A DNA stretch of 64,000 nucleotides from contig NC_135177.1 in assembly GCF_041146795.1 (NCBI RefSeq), forward strand, positions 21,674,560-21,738,559. Reading direction: 5' to 3'. The stretch is from Maylandia zebra. Lineage: Eukaryota > Chordata > Actinopteri > Cichliformes > Cichlidae. Made by a program: the position numbers and the translations under genes. The notes beneath the pieces are model-generated. The model did no database searches, was not told the origin of the DNA, and saw only the letters and a program-made list of their open reading frames with translations. Within the stretch, counting starts at the first letter, position 1; every line of letters starts with the position of its first letter. Positions 1 to 17,420 of this stretch are shown piece by piece.

Positions 1-4783
<4,783 letters not shown>

Positions 4784-6164
4784 TGATCTACGGGAATATG
4801 CAAAAACAGTCGCGCACCAACGTACAGAGACTCCTATTAGTTTGAGTCTCATTACTTTCTGGCAGATTCTATTTTTCTAATAATAAAAAACACACAATAA
4901 TTGTAGCGTGTGTTAAGTGTTATATGACTTCCAGCAGAGCTTTTCTTTGTTAGATGATGTCAAAAAGAATTTTTTTTTTTTTTTTTTGATAGCTTAAAAT
5001 TATTTTGATGATGCCAGAGAAACATATTTTGATGTTCTTCGAGAGCACATTGTCGGTGGAGTAAGAGCTTCATTTTCTCTCAGGTTGTGCTGTTGTGATT
5101 CTGTCCAGTTGTAGCTTCTGTGTGTCACGGTGTCTTTCAGACATACAAATTCAAAAAGGCAGGCCACTGTTCATCATTAGTTCGAACTTTTAAGTGTTAG
5201 TCCACAGAAAGTCTGTCTTTCAAGCAGAAAACACCAAACTTCAGAGGGATTCAAATGTGACTTTATAAAGTTTGTATCTTCACCTTGTAGTGATTTCAAG
5301 AGGTTTCTTGCTTGACTTTGTCAAAAAATAAATAAAATTTGCGCTATATAAGTTAAAGCTAAAGCCAACCAATGTGCTTTCAACAAACTTTGCAAGACAA
5401 ACAACAATATCAAGCACTAAAAGCAACCATATGCAACTACAGATGTTGGTCTAAAAACAGAAATCCACTTTGTCTTTAGCTTCCATACTCATAATAGGGT
5501 TTAAGTTTTGCAATGCTCCTTAAGGATCATGCAATGCCCTGTTGAGCCTGTGCATGCTAGCTTGCACAAATTACATCCTGTTCCTGTTTCTTCTCGGTTG
5601 TTTTTGCCCTCAGGAGTATTTAATGCAACACTGGCTTAATGCACCTGGAAGCTGAGAAAGTCAATCATCTTGTCTCTTCACATCAGCAGTTTCAGTCACA
5701 CCCGCCGGCCATGAAGAGCGGAAAGTGTCATTTAGATGCTGAATACTAAATTAAAAACTTGCCTCTTTGCGTCTGTATGTCTCCAGAGAAGTTTCTCCTC
5801 CTCAGGCTGGTGTCTGTCATAGACTGACCAATAAATACTACAAGGGCAGCAGTACCACTGAAATGGTTCCCTTTAAATGAATCCTCACATGCTTTTATAT
5901 TGTGTGAGCTGTTGCATTAAGTGTAGAGATAATACAAAAAGGTGCAAGCGTGTAAAGTAGAAATCTCTTCCCGTGTGTGCTAACTCTTCCTTCTTTTCCC
6001 CAGATGAACTTGTTTTGTTTTCTCTACATATCTTTGAATAGAGCGGCGGGTGAATGAGAAATGTCGAGATGTTTCTGCATTAAGTATGTCTGTATGTAAT
6101 CATCTCTGTCCCTGGAACAGCTGGCATTTCCCTCAAGATAATTTGCTGTAAACCTTCTAATAAA
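4784..6164 (+). other. rorc: rorc 3' UTR with candidate poly(A) signals
   Basis: Non-coding DNA after the rorc stop. AATAAA hexamers lie at 4882-4887 and 6159-6164. The second gives a 3' UTR of about 1.4 kb and is conserved in the duplicate at 25493-25498. Which signal is used cannot be told from sequence. Confidence 0.5.
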
Positions 6165-8249
6165 CTGCTGAAGCTGTGACACCAAGCAGATGTTTCACTT
6201 TATTTGACTGCTTGTGAAATCACCATAAATATTTATGCAAGGCTGAGACAAGGAAGAAAAATTAACCGAATTATAGGGAAATCCCTATCAAGTCAAACAC
6301 CAAAGTTTATTTGTTGCAGTCAAAGCTCTATAGCGAATATACTGAAAAACATCCAAATAAGTTGTCTCCAGCAAATTTCGGTAAATTTGCAGCTGCAGCA
6401 AAACAGAGGAAATATTAGTCATTGTGGGTGACTACCAGTGGTCTGTGGAAAGGTTTTTTGAGGTTGTCACACATCGACACACGCACACAACGGTTGCTAG
6501 CCAAGTTAGAGAGGAAGCAAATTAAAAGCTTCTAAATCCGTGGGATGTAATTAACCCAGCAAACAGATTTTATGTTAAAGACAGCTCCGATCAAAGCTGC
6601 TCACATTTTCTTTAATCATCTCCTGCATGCAGGTTTGGGCAACAAAACTCTCTAAACTGCTCTTGTATGTAGTGGTCTTTGGTTTCTTTAAATATTCTGT
6701 TATGCAGAACAAAAGAATAAAAGGGTCATTTTTGCCTTTGCTTAAATACCATTTCCACTCTTCTTCCTTTTGCTTAGATGTTTGTAAGAAAACTGACTGT
6801 ATGGCTGGATTTTAGTAAGCGGAAGGAGAGTGGTTTAGTAGTTTATTACCTTAAAGGAATTTCCAGTTTCCACCAAGTTATTTCACTATTACAGATGAGT
6901 GGTACACATGACTCGAGGTCATGGGAAATAGGAATATTTGGTCCTAACTACTGTAAATCAAAACACTAGTTTACCATTAAACATAAAGGCAGCATTAATT
7001 ATAGCAAAGATGCGCATGCTTACTTACTTGTCCACTCACAACTGAAACATTATAATAAAAACCTAAAAGACCCCCCCCAAAAAAATACTCACATGGAGAG
7101 GATGCTGCAACAAAGGCCGAGGGGAAAGCTGGACTATTCACACAAAGTGGGTAATGAGGGACGTGGAAATAGCTGAGCAAATGAGATACAGGTGTAGACA
7201 GTCCCGTGGGGGGAGTAACCTGAAATAACCAAAAGGTAACTACTAAACACAGAGATGTGAACTCACACTGAAACACGATACAGAAAAAACACAAAGTCAA
7301 AGACAGAAATCCAAACACAAGAATATTACAAAAAAACCTCATAACACACAAAACTTAAAACTCAAGTATTACCAAAACAAAGGTTTAAGAGGAACAAGCA
7401 GGACACTAAAAATGTAACAAACACGAAAATCTCCACACAGGGGAATAACTAAAGAACCAAAATGGAAACTCGAACTCGAAGACTTCAAAACAGAAAACTG
7501 TCAGATAGACACCGACTCTGACGCTTATCAGCTCACATCAGCTGGCTGTTAAACCAGAATGAATAATGATTACTTTGATTCGTGTTATTTCTTACTCAGG
7601 TTTTCTCATTTTATCTTTTCTTTCTTAAATTCTGCCATCTTGTCCTATGTTTTTATGTCATTTGATTATTTTTGTTGCGCTTTGGTCGGCAGCTGTTGTT
7701 TTAAATGTGCCACAGAAATAACTTTGACTGACTGGATGAAGTCCCACTCCCAAGTCTTGGAAAGCAGATGGGTTTTTCAAATGTAGTAAAGCATCTATGA
7801 AATAAACATTATCAGTCTGGGTATGTCTCTGTCTTTTGCAAATGATAACATGTGAATCTGTTTTCCCTGCCTGTGGAAGGGAGACATCTAGTTGCTCAAC
7901 GAGGAGCAGATTTGGGGTCATGAGTCTACGATTAGCGAGCTTTAATGACATGTTCCAGGAAATTTGAGTTGAGTATGTGTTCAGTAGTTATCAAAACAGC
8001 ACCAAGAATGTCTGCAGTAGCTATTTGACCATAATTACTCTGGAAAACAGACAAATGAGTGATTTGGTGAAAGAGAAGAGTTATGTTCCTTAATGGAAGA
8101 TAAAGTTGTGGGAATTCTGAAGTTTCATATGGGTAAGCTCGAGAATTATTTTGCCAGGTATTACACTGACTTACTGGTTTAGTAGATGTGAGTGCTTATA
8201 GGTTGGTTTGAGGACTCAAAACAAAGGATTTATTAAGTCAGGAAAAGGA
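6165..8249. other. rorc-downstream non-coding DNA
   Basis: AT-rich sequence with no open frame that I can assign. It is present in both duplication units except 7400-7857, which only this copy has; the second unit joins the flanks directly at about 26729. The break sits at a shared C before CTGTTTTCC. Confidence 0.5.
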
Positions 8250-8830
8250 GCGTGAGGTGGCCACAGATCAAAAAGCAGCGGCAAGAATGCTGAGCATCTG
8301 TTCCATCTGCACTATTTGGTCCCATCTTTCACGGCCTCCCTGTCCTGTTTGGATCACCTCCACTTCGGAGGTGGGGTGCCCCCGGCCTCTCGGCCTGGGG
8401 CTCGGTCACTCAGGCACGGCTGGCTGCCGGCGGAGCACACGGGTGCGTCACTGCAACTCCCCCTGGCTTCTGCTCCGCGGCTGCTGAGTGAGCCCTCATC
8501 TGGGACTCTCCTCAGCTCTTTCTGGGACAGTGGCGCGGCTGCCCCTCTGTTGGTCTTCCTTGGTCTCTTGTGTTCTGGGGGCCTCTGGATGTCTGGAGTT
8601 TTGATCTCCTCCATACCTGCTTCATGCCCTGGAGGACGGGGCTGTGGCCCCCCCACACCCTCTAGCAGATCATTACATGAAGGAACCTTTTTTAAAAAAA
8701 AACAAGCGCGTCCATGCTCACAGGTGTACACACGGGTGCTCACACACACAAACTACACCCTTTTTGGCTTCTACCTCAAAGCACACTGTGTTCTGTTGAT
8801 CTTATGTGCTGCACAATAATGTTTAATATT
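8250..8830. repeat. GC-rich interspersed repeat, short version
   Basis: Abrupt GC-rich block in AT-rich surroundings, aligned to 28651-29230 of unit 2. Unit 2 carries an extra 1529 bp ahead of it, bounded by 107-bp direct repeats. Open frames here overlap on both strands and none resembles a known protein. The transposon class is not recognised. Confidence 0.5.
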
Positions 8831-10059
8831 TAGTATTTACTGTCATATTCCCATATATCATTGTGATGTTGTTTATTCTATTACTCTTGTTCTCTTCTGC
8901 TTGCTTTCTTTTTTCTTTCTCAGCAGGTGATCCAGGTGATTGATATATGCATTTTTTATTTCTTTTTTTTTTCTTTTTTTTTCTGCTCATTCTTTTGATT
9001 TTTGGTTTTTGCCCTTCTCCCCCGTCCCTCTTCTCAGCTGTTTCTCTTTCCCTCTTTCTTTCTCCCCTTCTTTCCCCCAGTCAAGTCTGTCCCGTATTCA
9101 GTAAATGAAAATAAAATAAACAATAAAAGGTGAATCAAATGGACCATTACGGCAAGGCTGGGATGGTCAATTTGGTAAAGTAAATCCGTTGGGCATCTTT
9201 CTTTGCCTTTAGACAACAATTCTGATGGCAAAAGAGCCAAACGGGACAGGCAAAAAAAAAAAAAAAAAAAAAAGAATGTTCTTGGAGGTGAAGAAGGATA
9301 AGAGACTTTATAATACTAACAGTCCTGTGTGCATGAGGGCATTTTTCTCAGCTGAGCTCCCCTCCTAGGTCTCTTTTTTATTATTGTGAACTCTCTGATC
9401 TGCATCCAGTGTCTAAGTGCTCCAACTCCAGGAACCATGCAGAAAACAGACTAACCTGGTGTGTAGGCTTTAGTAAGCACCTCTGCACTGACACACCAGT
9501 GAAACAATGAGAGTGAGCAGTTAAGTGGTTTAGATGAGGTAACCGACTGGTACAGATGACTGCTGCAGATGACTAAAACAGAACTTTTAAGAGTCAAATA
9601 AAAAAAGGAGGGTTGTACTTTAATAAGGAACTAATTTAACTTTGAAATGATGCAGAAACAAACATAAGAAAAATGTGAAACCTTACTTAGAAAACATATC
9701 AAACACATTTTTAGTGTCGTTTAAAAAAAGACATCATAGCATGCTTGCTCGCAGGCTGCAGCACGCAAGACAGAACAGATGTCTGATCCAGGCTTCTGAT
9801 TGGGTCCAGTGCCACCCCCAAAAGCTGGGCAGGGCGTGGGATTTTCAACAATATTATGATGTTTTTGCAGTTCTGTATATCTCATTTCTACTGACACATG
9901 ACTTACCCAAAACTCCTTTTTACCAGAGAACCATTTACTGTTAGAGGCTGTCAAAGCAAAAAAAAGAAAAAGAAAATTGTTGCCTTTAATTTTCTTAAAC
10001 ATCCATGACAGGCTGTGATGTATCAGCGGGGCTTGTTTATTTTTCCATAACCCTGACCT

Positions 10060-11559
10060 CAAGGCTGGACTGGGACAAAAAATCGGCCCGGGCATTTTGA
10101 CTAGAGACCGGCCCACCAGGATAAAGATTGAAAATGTGACGTCATTCAGGGGTAAAACCGCAAAGGATTCTGGGAACTTGTGGCAAGAGGTACTAGCGCA
10201 CGCAGGCTTTCAATTGAACTCAGTTACACAGCGATAAAAAGAAACACAAAAAATGGCAAGAAGCTGTTGTATTATTAACTGCAATAGCCGGTCGCATGAC
10301 AGCCACGGGAAGCCGATCGTTTTTGTTTTTTTTATCGGATTACGTCGTTGAAGAGAAATTTTTTAAACCATGTTTCCGAAGTAAGAGCCAACGGATGGTC
10401 TGGATATACCAAATATAACGTCCCAGAACACTCCAGCTCACAGGTTAGTCTGCTCCAAGCATTCCCACAAAGGTCAGAGTTTTGTAGTAGTTAATACGTC
10501 ATTTTTCTTAACATAATTGGTGATATAGGTTACAAGCAAGTCTGGCGCTGAACAGAAATTGTCGCGCTATGCTCCTTTGTTTATTGTGCATAAATAGTAA
10601 ATTGTCCTGACACAATATTGTGTTTCGCTTCTGTTATTACCATGGTACATTGACAAAAACATACTTTTATTCACAGGATAAAACAGTTGTTTTGTATCAC
10701 TAATTGCCCAGTACGATTACAGCATACAGTATTATTGTCACTGCTACATTTCTGTAATGAACCAGAAATTATTTCCACTACTAATTAATTACCGTTGAGC
10801 TCAAAGGTCCTATTAATAAACGGTTAACGAATGTGTATTTATGAAGACGATTTGTGAGACTGGTAAACTTACCTTTGTTCGTACGATGGTCTTTCGTTCT
10901 ACACGGTGCATTTCAAGGTCCTGCACCCATCCGTCGGTAAACTGTACCTGGGCTTGTTGCAGTGACCTGAAGTTACTAAACTTCATGAGTGTATGCACTC
11001 ACTCCAAGAACCGTATAATTATAAATATGAGCGTGGTGAAAGTTGGGCAGCACGCTAACGTCCTTTGTCCACTCTGTGTGCTCGTAAGGGTCTGACCCTT
11101 TCACACCTTTGATTTTTTCCTCGTATCTTTTCTTTGTCTTTTCGTCGAGTCTGTCTTTGTACGGACCGGCATTGTTCTACTTTTGTTTTGTACATTCCTT
11201 TTTTGTGTGGCAAAGAAAAAACAAGAAGGCATTGGAACCGGAGAATGAACGTTTTGTGGTGCTGCAAATGCTTGCATTTGATGCGGTACTTGGATTGTTT
11301 CGCCACGAGTTCCCGGCATGCAATGCGCGAAAACTCACGTGATTGCTAAACAAGGGGGCGGGTGCATTCGGCCTCCTCGGCTGTAATTGGTCCAGCCCAG
11401 AGTCGATCATGACCAATTGGCCAATCCAACACCTTTCATTATATATACCCTTCCTAAAAAAATAATAATAAAAAAAAATCCATCGGCCCATAAAAATAAA
11501 AAATCGCCAGCGGCCCACCGGGCAAATGCCCGGTATGCCTGATGGCCAGTCCAGCTATG
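10060..11559 (+). mobile_element. 1500-bp non-autonomous hAT-like element, copy 1
   Basis: Starts CAAGGCTGGACTGG and ends CCAGTCCAGCTATG, forming imperfect terminal inverted repeats. It is flanked by the 8-bp target duplication CCTGACCT (10052-10059 and 11560-11567). The empty target, with a single CCTGACCT, is at 30431-30438 in unit 2. No transposase was found. A short frame from ATG 10253 begins with a Cys-Cys...Cys pattern reminiscent of the first strand of a THAP zinc finger and soon stops, so at most a remnant. An almost identical second copy, also exactly 1500 bp, is at 17421-18920. Confidence 0.88.
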
Positions 11560-11964
11560 CCTGACCTCCAAGAGGAATTTCAGCTTTTTTGTACAGCTCC
11601 CGGCACTCACCAGCACCACCTTTAATACTCGTATTTGTTTGACTCGACAAAGCTGCAGCCAAAGCAGCAAAAGAAAAATACTCCTCCTGGGTAAACAATA
11701 GTCAGTATTAAAGTTTATTTGAACTGCAAAGGAGAACTGAAGGAGAATTAAACTGGCTGGAGAAGCTGTGTTCCAGTCATTCTTTCATACACTGAGGCCA
11801 TGATGACCCTGGACCTAATCTCTACAGATTACAGACATAACAAGGACAGCAAGGCTTTTCATATCTCTGTCATATAAAGTTAACCATCACATCACTGCAT
11901 TACCTTGATACTGAATCCTGGTGTTATTTTATGAAGTGTCTATAATCATATTCCAACTTCTTTG

Positions 11965-12349
11965 ATTTGATTTCAATTTTACAACACCAAATCTAAACAG
12001 CAGCTGCCTCAACACACTTTATATTGTAAGGTAGAGATCCTACAGTAATAGATTGAAAACGTCAACAATCTTGGCGATAGTGGGAAGGGAAAACTCCCAT
12101 TTTACAGGAAGAAATACCCGGCAGGATTCTGGCTCAGGGAGAGGCCATGATCGTTTGGGGGTGAGGTGTGGGAGACGGGACAAGAACACACACTGTAACA
12201 CAAAGTGAATGACAATGAAACACTCAGCAGCCTAGACCTAATGCATATTAACTAAGGGAGGAGTCAGGGTCGCCTGATCAACCCGAACTATATGCTTTAA
12301 GGAAAGTTTTAAGCCTAAGCTTAAAAGCAGAGAAGGTGTCTTTCTCCCA
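11965..12349. repeat. Abundant teleost interspersed repeat fragment (class uncertain)
   Basis: Resembles a family I know as very common in teleost genomes (phrases such as GGGAAAACTCCC and AAGTTTTAAGCCTAAGCTTA). It continues at 14113-14180 after interruption by the LINE, and its counterpart in unit 2 (about 30840-31850) is interrupted instead by a solo LTR. No coding potential was seen. Confidence 0.5.
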
Positions 12350-13727
12350 GTCAGCAGGCCCAGACAAGGTGTGTCCTAGGATGCTAAAGGCGTGTGCTGC
12401 TGAACTTGGGGAGCCGCTACAACGAGTCTTCAATCTCAGTCTGCGACTGGGGCGAGTGCCCACCCTATGGAAGACATCCTGCATCGTCCCGGTCCCCAAA
12501 AGGAACCGGCCCAATGAGCTGAATGACTTCCGACCGGTGGCACTGACGTCACATCTTATGAAGACTCTAGAGCGGCTCTTCCTCAACCTCCTCGGACCAC
12601 AGGTACAACATGCCCAGGACCCACTACAGTTTGCATACAAGGCGGGTGTCGGAGTGGAGGATGCCATCCTGTACCTCCTACACCGAGCCCACTCACACCT
12701 GGATGGGGGAAAAGGCACGGTCAGGATCCTGTTTCTTGACTTTTCCAGTGCCTTTAATACCATCCGGCCCTGTATGCTTCAGGAAAAACTGAACAGGATG
12801 GAGGTGGACCCCTGCCTGGTGGCTTGGATCTCCGACTACCTCACCGACATACCACAGTACGTCAGGCTGAAGGACATCATGTCTGACACAGGAGCACCAC
12901 AGGGAACTGTGCTGTCCCCTCTTCTCTTCACCCTGTACACCTCTGACTTCTGCTACAACTCTGAATTATGCCATATTCAGAAGTTTGCAGATGACACGGC
13001 CATCATGGGGTGTATCTGGGATGATCAGGAAGAGGAGTACAGAAGTCTGGTGAGGAACTTTGTCGCATGGAGTCACACAAACCACCTGCAACTCAACACC
13101 TCAAAGACTAAGGAACTGGTTGTGGACTTCGGGAGGTCCAGAGAAGGTCCACTGCCGGTTCAGATAGAGGGGGAGGAGGTGGAGGTGGTCAACAAGTACA
13201 AGTACCTCGGGCTGTGGGTGGACAATAAACTGGACTGGTCATGCAACACAGAGCACCTGTATAAAAAAGCCCAAAGCCGACTGTACTTCCTCAGGAGGCT
13301 GAGGTCTTTTAACATCTGCAGGAAGCTCCTGAGGATGTTTTACCAGTCAGTGGTTGCTGGAGTACTTTTCTATGCTGTGGTGTGCTGGGGGAGCAGCACA
13401 GCAAAGAAGGACTCATGCAGGCTAGAGAAACTGATCAGGAAGTCTAGCTCTGTGGTCGGCATGAAGCTGGACACTCTGGTGACAGTGGCAGAGAAAAGGA
13501 CACTAAAAAAGCTGCTGGACATTATGGACAATGCTGGGCATCCTCTGCACACGGCCATAAACAACCAGAAGAGTCTGTTCAGTGACAGGTTGCTTCTCCC
13601 CAAGACAAGAACTAACAGACTTATAAACTCCTTTGTCCCACACGCCATCAAACTGTTTAACTCCTCTCTGGAGGGGAGAGGGAGGGGAAACAGGAGGACA
13701 AAGGAGGGGGGAACAACTAAGCTGTAG
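12350..13727 (+). pseudogene. LINE reverse transcriptase, 5'-truncated open frame
   Basis: About 459 codons open from the insertion boundary to a TAA-type stop at 13725-13727. Family motifs in order are LNDFRPVALTS, the aspartate motif FLDFSSAFNTI, GAPQGTVLSPLLF, the catalytic FADDTAIMG, and YKYLGLWVDNKLDW. A C-terminal part with the cysteine/arginine pattern typical of fish L2/CR1 pol proteins follows. The N-terminal endonuclease is absent, so the copy cannot be autonomous. The start is set by truncation, not by a real initiation codon. The open frame suggests a recent insertion. Confidence 0.85.
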
Positions 13728-13894
13728 TGCCTCTTCACCTCACTGTGCAATACCTTGTGCAATACTTTTTGTAAATAGTCAACAGTGCAATAGACTCAAT
13801 ACTTGAAATGTGCAATTCACTTGTATTTTTATTTTTATTCCTATTTATTCTATTTATCCCCTTCGTGTATTTTATTTATATTTGTCTCTGTATT

Positions 13895-14000
<106 letters not shown>

Positions 14001-14339
14001 ATATTCTGTAACTGTAACTTCTGTCGGTGCTGTGCTTTTTGGAAATCGAATTTCCCAGAGGAACCCACCCGAGGGATTAATAAAGTTCTATCTTATCTTA
14101 TCTTATCTTATCGGCTGGTTCCACAGAAGAGGGACCCGAAAGCTGAAATCTCTTCCTCTTGTAAATATGCTTCTAGTTGAGGAACTTTCTAAAAATGGTT
14201 GACTAAAAAGCAAACTTGCACATCTATTACAATAAAACAAAAGTTTTTATGATCAGTTTAATCATCACAGAGATAAATATTTAGTATTGTGTGTCTAGAC
14301 AGGCCTCCACAAAGTCTGACAAATAAGCCTGACGACTGT

Positions 14340-14519
14340 CATGGTCCTGGGTCGGTGACCCAGCGCTTTTAGTTTGTTATCATTTTCTAGTTTATTACGA
14401 GTAGACCGCTACGTTTGCCCTGGCGTCTGAAATGCTTTCGCCGTGAGGCTGGGGCCAGGATCCGACAAAGGTTAGCTGGTATCCCAGACAGGAATGGAGG
14501 TAACGCCTTATGTCCATTA
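14340..14519. other. Unassigned sequence at the unit 1 deletion edge
   Basis: First bases after homology with unit 2 ends. No gene and no terminal repeat recognised; probably a transposon fragment. Confidence 0.3.
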
Positions 14520-14922
14520 TAAATCAAATCAAATCAAATCACTTTTATTGTCACATCACATGTGCAGGTACATTAGTACAGCACATGTGAGTGAAATTCT
14601 TGTGTGCGAGCTTCACAAGCAACAGAGTTGTGCAAAATACAATAATGTAAACAAGCAAAATACAAGAATGGCTACATCTGAAACTAATAAATATATGTAC
14701 AATATATAATAGTATATGCATTTCTGGATGTGTATACTAAATATTTTTCTACGTGTATGTGTGTGTGTGTGTGTGTGTGTACACATATTTTACAAATTAA
14801 ATAGAGTAAACAATAAATAAAATATATAAAAATATACAGAGTTGAGACATGTGCAAAACAGTGGCATTACTGTACAGTATGGAGTGCATAATGTTAAAGT
14901 TCCAGTAGTGAAGCTGAGGTGT

Positions 14923-16074
14923 CTATGACGTGTTCATCAGTCTGATGGCCTGGTGGAAGAAGCTGTCTCTCAGTCTGCTGGTACGGGACCGGATGCTGCA
15001 GAACTTCCTTCCTGATGGAAGTAGTCTGAACAGTTTATGGCTGGGGTGACTGGAGTCCTTGATGATCCTCCCCGCTTTCCTCAGGCAGCGCTTCCTGTAG
15101 ATGTCTTGGAGGGAGGGAAGCTCACCTCCAATTATCCGTTCAGAGCACCGCACTACTCGCTGGAGAGCTTTGCAGTTGTAGGCGGTGCTGTTGCCATACC
15201 AGGTGGTGATGCATCCAGTGAGGATGCTCTCAATGGCACAGTGATAGAAGGTCCTGAGGATGCGAGGGCTCATGCCGAATCTTTTCAGTCTCCTGAGAAA
15301 GAAGAGGCGCTGCTGCGCCTTCTTCACTGTGTTGTTTGTGTGTACTGACCACGTAAGATCCTCAGCCAGATGTACACCAAGGAACCGGAAGCTGCTCACT
15401 CTCTCCACAGCAGCGCCGTTGATGGTGATGGGGGTGTGTACTTCTCTGCACCTCCGGAAGTCCACTATCAACTCCTTTGTCGTTGCGAGGTTGAGTGTGA
15501 GATGGTTGTCTTGACACCAGTGGGTCAGGGCGCTGACCTCCTCCCTGTAAGCCGTCTCATCACCGTTGGTGATAAGACCCACCACTGTAGTGTCGTCCGC
15601 AAACTTCACAATGATGTTGGAGTTGTTAGTGGCCGTGCAGTCGTAGGTGTAGAGTGAGTATAGGAGAGGGCTCAGTACACACCCCTGTGGAGCACCAGTG
15701 TTCAGTGTGATGGGGGATGAGGTGATGCTGCCCAGTCTGACCACTTGGCGTCTGTCAGACAGGAAGCTAAGGATCCAGCTGCAGAGGGAGCTGCTCAGTC
15801 CTAGATCCTGCAGTTTCCTGTCCAGCTTCGAGGGAACGATGGTATTGAATGCTGAGCTGTAATCTACAAACAGCATTCTCACATACGTGTCTTTCTTCTC
15901 CAGGTGTGACAGGGCAGTGTGTAGTGTCAGGGCTATGGCATCATCAGTGGACCTGTTGTGGCGGTATGCGAACTGTAGAGGGTCCAGTGAGTCAGGTAGT
16001 GCAGAGCAGATGAAGTCCCTGACCAGCTTCTCGAAGCATTTGCTCACGATGAGAAAAAATGCTTCGAGAAGCAA
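14923..16074 (-). pseudogene. LINE reverse transcriptase fragment
   Basis: Open frame of 383 codons whose first in-frame Met falls after truncation. Motifs in order are [60 protein letters not shown], the catalytic FADDTTVVG, and [14 protein letters not shown]. It ends at [15 protein letters not shown], typical of the fish Rex1/CR1 type. It belongs to a different subfamily from the 12350-14112 element. It is truncated and lacks the endonuclease. Confidence 0.85.
16026..16072. repeat. Perfect 16-bp inverted repeat at LINE internal junction
   Basis: Arms 16026-16041 (GCTTCTCGAAGCATTT) and 16057-16072 are exact reverse complements with a 15-nt loop. The hairpin marks the joint between the reverse-transcriptase part and the 5' fragment of the same LINE. 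Confidence 0.85.
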
Positions 16075-16441
16075 GTTGCATTGGTAAGATCACTGGCAAC
16101 TAGTCGGAGGTCCAACAGTTTTTGGCGATTGTACATTAAAAGAGAGTTGACTCTAGCAATAAAAAACAACATAAGCAAGCACATCAGAGGAAGAGCCAGA
16201 CGGCGAGCCACACACACTGGCGCCATCTTGGAGTTCATATCGGTTTAGATATGTGGTGAGAGGGAAACATGAAGATGAAACCAGGAGATGTCCTTACTGA
16301 ATCATCAGAGCTGAACAGGTGATGGAGAAACAGGTTTACCTTTTAGGTCACATGAATGAGTTGAAGGGAAGTTATGAACTGTTTCTGAGAGACAATTAAC
16401 ACCAGGATCCTTTTTTATGTAGCTAACAGGTGGTAACTGTG

Positions 16442-16749
16442 CAGGGGCGGGTCTAGGAAAGTTTTGCCAGGGGGCCAGGTAGGGCATTAACAGGGAAAGG
16501 GGGCACAAAGAAGTACTTTTCTTTCTTATTCTCATTTAAAATATCTAGCTTTTATTAAATAATTATCTAAATCTTACAACCAAAGTTTTTATCTGACGTA
16601 AAATGTATAGAAATCATACATATACCAACAAGACAGTGTACATCACTGTCACAACAGCATTTGTTTTCATTCAAAGTCTTTATGGCTTTAATACCTGGTG
16701 GGTCGGTCTGTAGTGTAAATGCCCAATTTTCTGTCCCAGTCCAGCCCTG
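16442..16749. mobile_element. Short hAT-like non-autonomous element
   Basis: Starts CAGGGGCGGGTCTAGG and ends CCCAGTCCAGCCCTG, resembling CAGGG-type hAT termini. The interior is AT-rich with no long frame. No clear target duplication, so the boundaries are tentative. Confidence 0.45.
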
Positions 16750-17206
16750 CAGGTTAATACTGGCAGTAGTGATGGTAAATTTGATTCTTTTTACTGAATT
16801 GAGTGTTAATGAGTCACTCACCAAAGTGAATCGGGTTTTTTGAGTCATTTGATTCACTGAGTCAGTTGACCAGAGAGTGCAAAAATTTTACATTTTCACT
16901 CAAACTTAATTTGTTTCCCTTTTCATGTAAATCCCACTGCTAAGATGAATGATTAAAAAAAACAACAACAACTATTTTAGAGAGAGAAAAGAGCAAAAAC
17001 ATTTCTAAAATTAAGCAATTTCCTATCAAAATTGCTTAATAAACATTTATTTTGTTTATTTGTATTTTATTAGTATTTTCCTTAAGTGTGTCAAATATAT
17101 ATTTTATATACATTTTCTCATCTAAATGTCCACTGCGCTGTGAGCCAGGGGGCGGTAATGCGCCTTAACATTGGTTGCCAACTAAGAAGAAGAAGAAGCT
17201 GTGAGC

Positions 17207-17420
17207 CAGGAGGGAGGGGGTGAGTGAGTGATTCGTTCGCTCGCTCTATGATTCAGCACAGGAGGGAGGGGGTGAGTGAGTGAGTGATTCGTTCGCTCGC
17301 TCTTTGATTCAGCACAGGAGGGAGGGGGTTAGTGAGTGAGTGAGTGATTCGTTCGCTCTATGATTCAGCACAGGAGGGAGGGGGTGAGCGTGTCCTGAGT
17401 GATTCGCTTATGCTTACGAT
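17207..17420. repeat. Minisatellite, about four 52-57-bp units
   Basis: Units start CAGGAGGGAGGGGG at 17207, 17259, 17314 and 17371. They differ mainly in the number of GTGA tetramers and continue with ATTCGTTCGCTC and ATGATTCAGCA. The last unit is split by the 1500-bp hAT and resumes at 18929. Confidence 0.85.

Larger units (their letters stand above)
14520..16235 (-). mobile_element. CR1/Rex1-like LINE on minus strand, internally deleted
   Basis: The 3' end, on the minus strand, carries GATTT pentamer repeats at about 14520-14540. Then come a 3' UTR, a reverse-transcriptase frame (14923-16074) and, beyond a perfect 16-bp inverted repeat at 16026-16072, a short piece of the element's 5' coding start (16075-16235). 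Most of the endonuclease region is missing between the two parts. The sequence is absent from unit 2. Confidence 0.75.
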
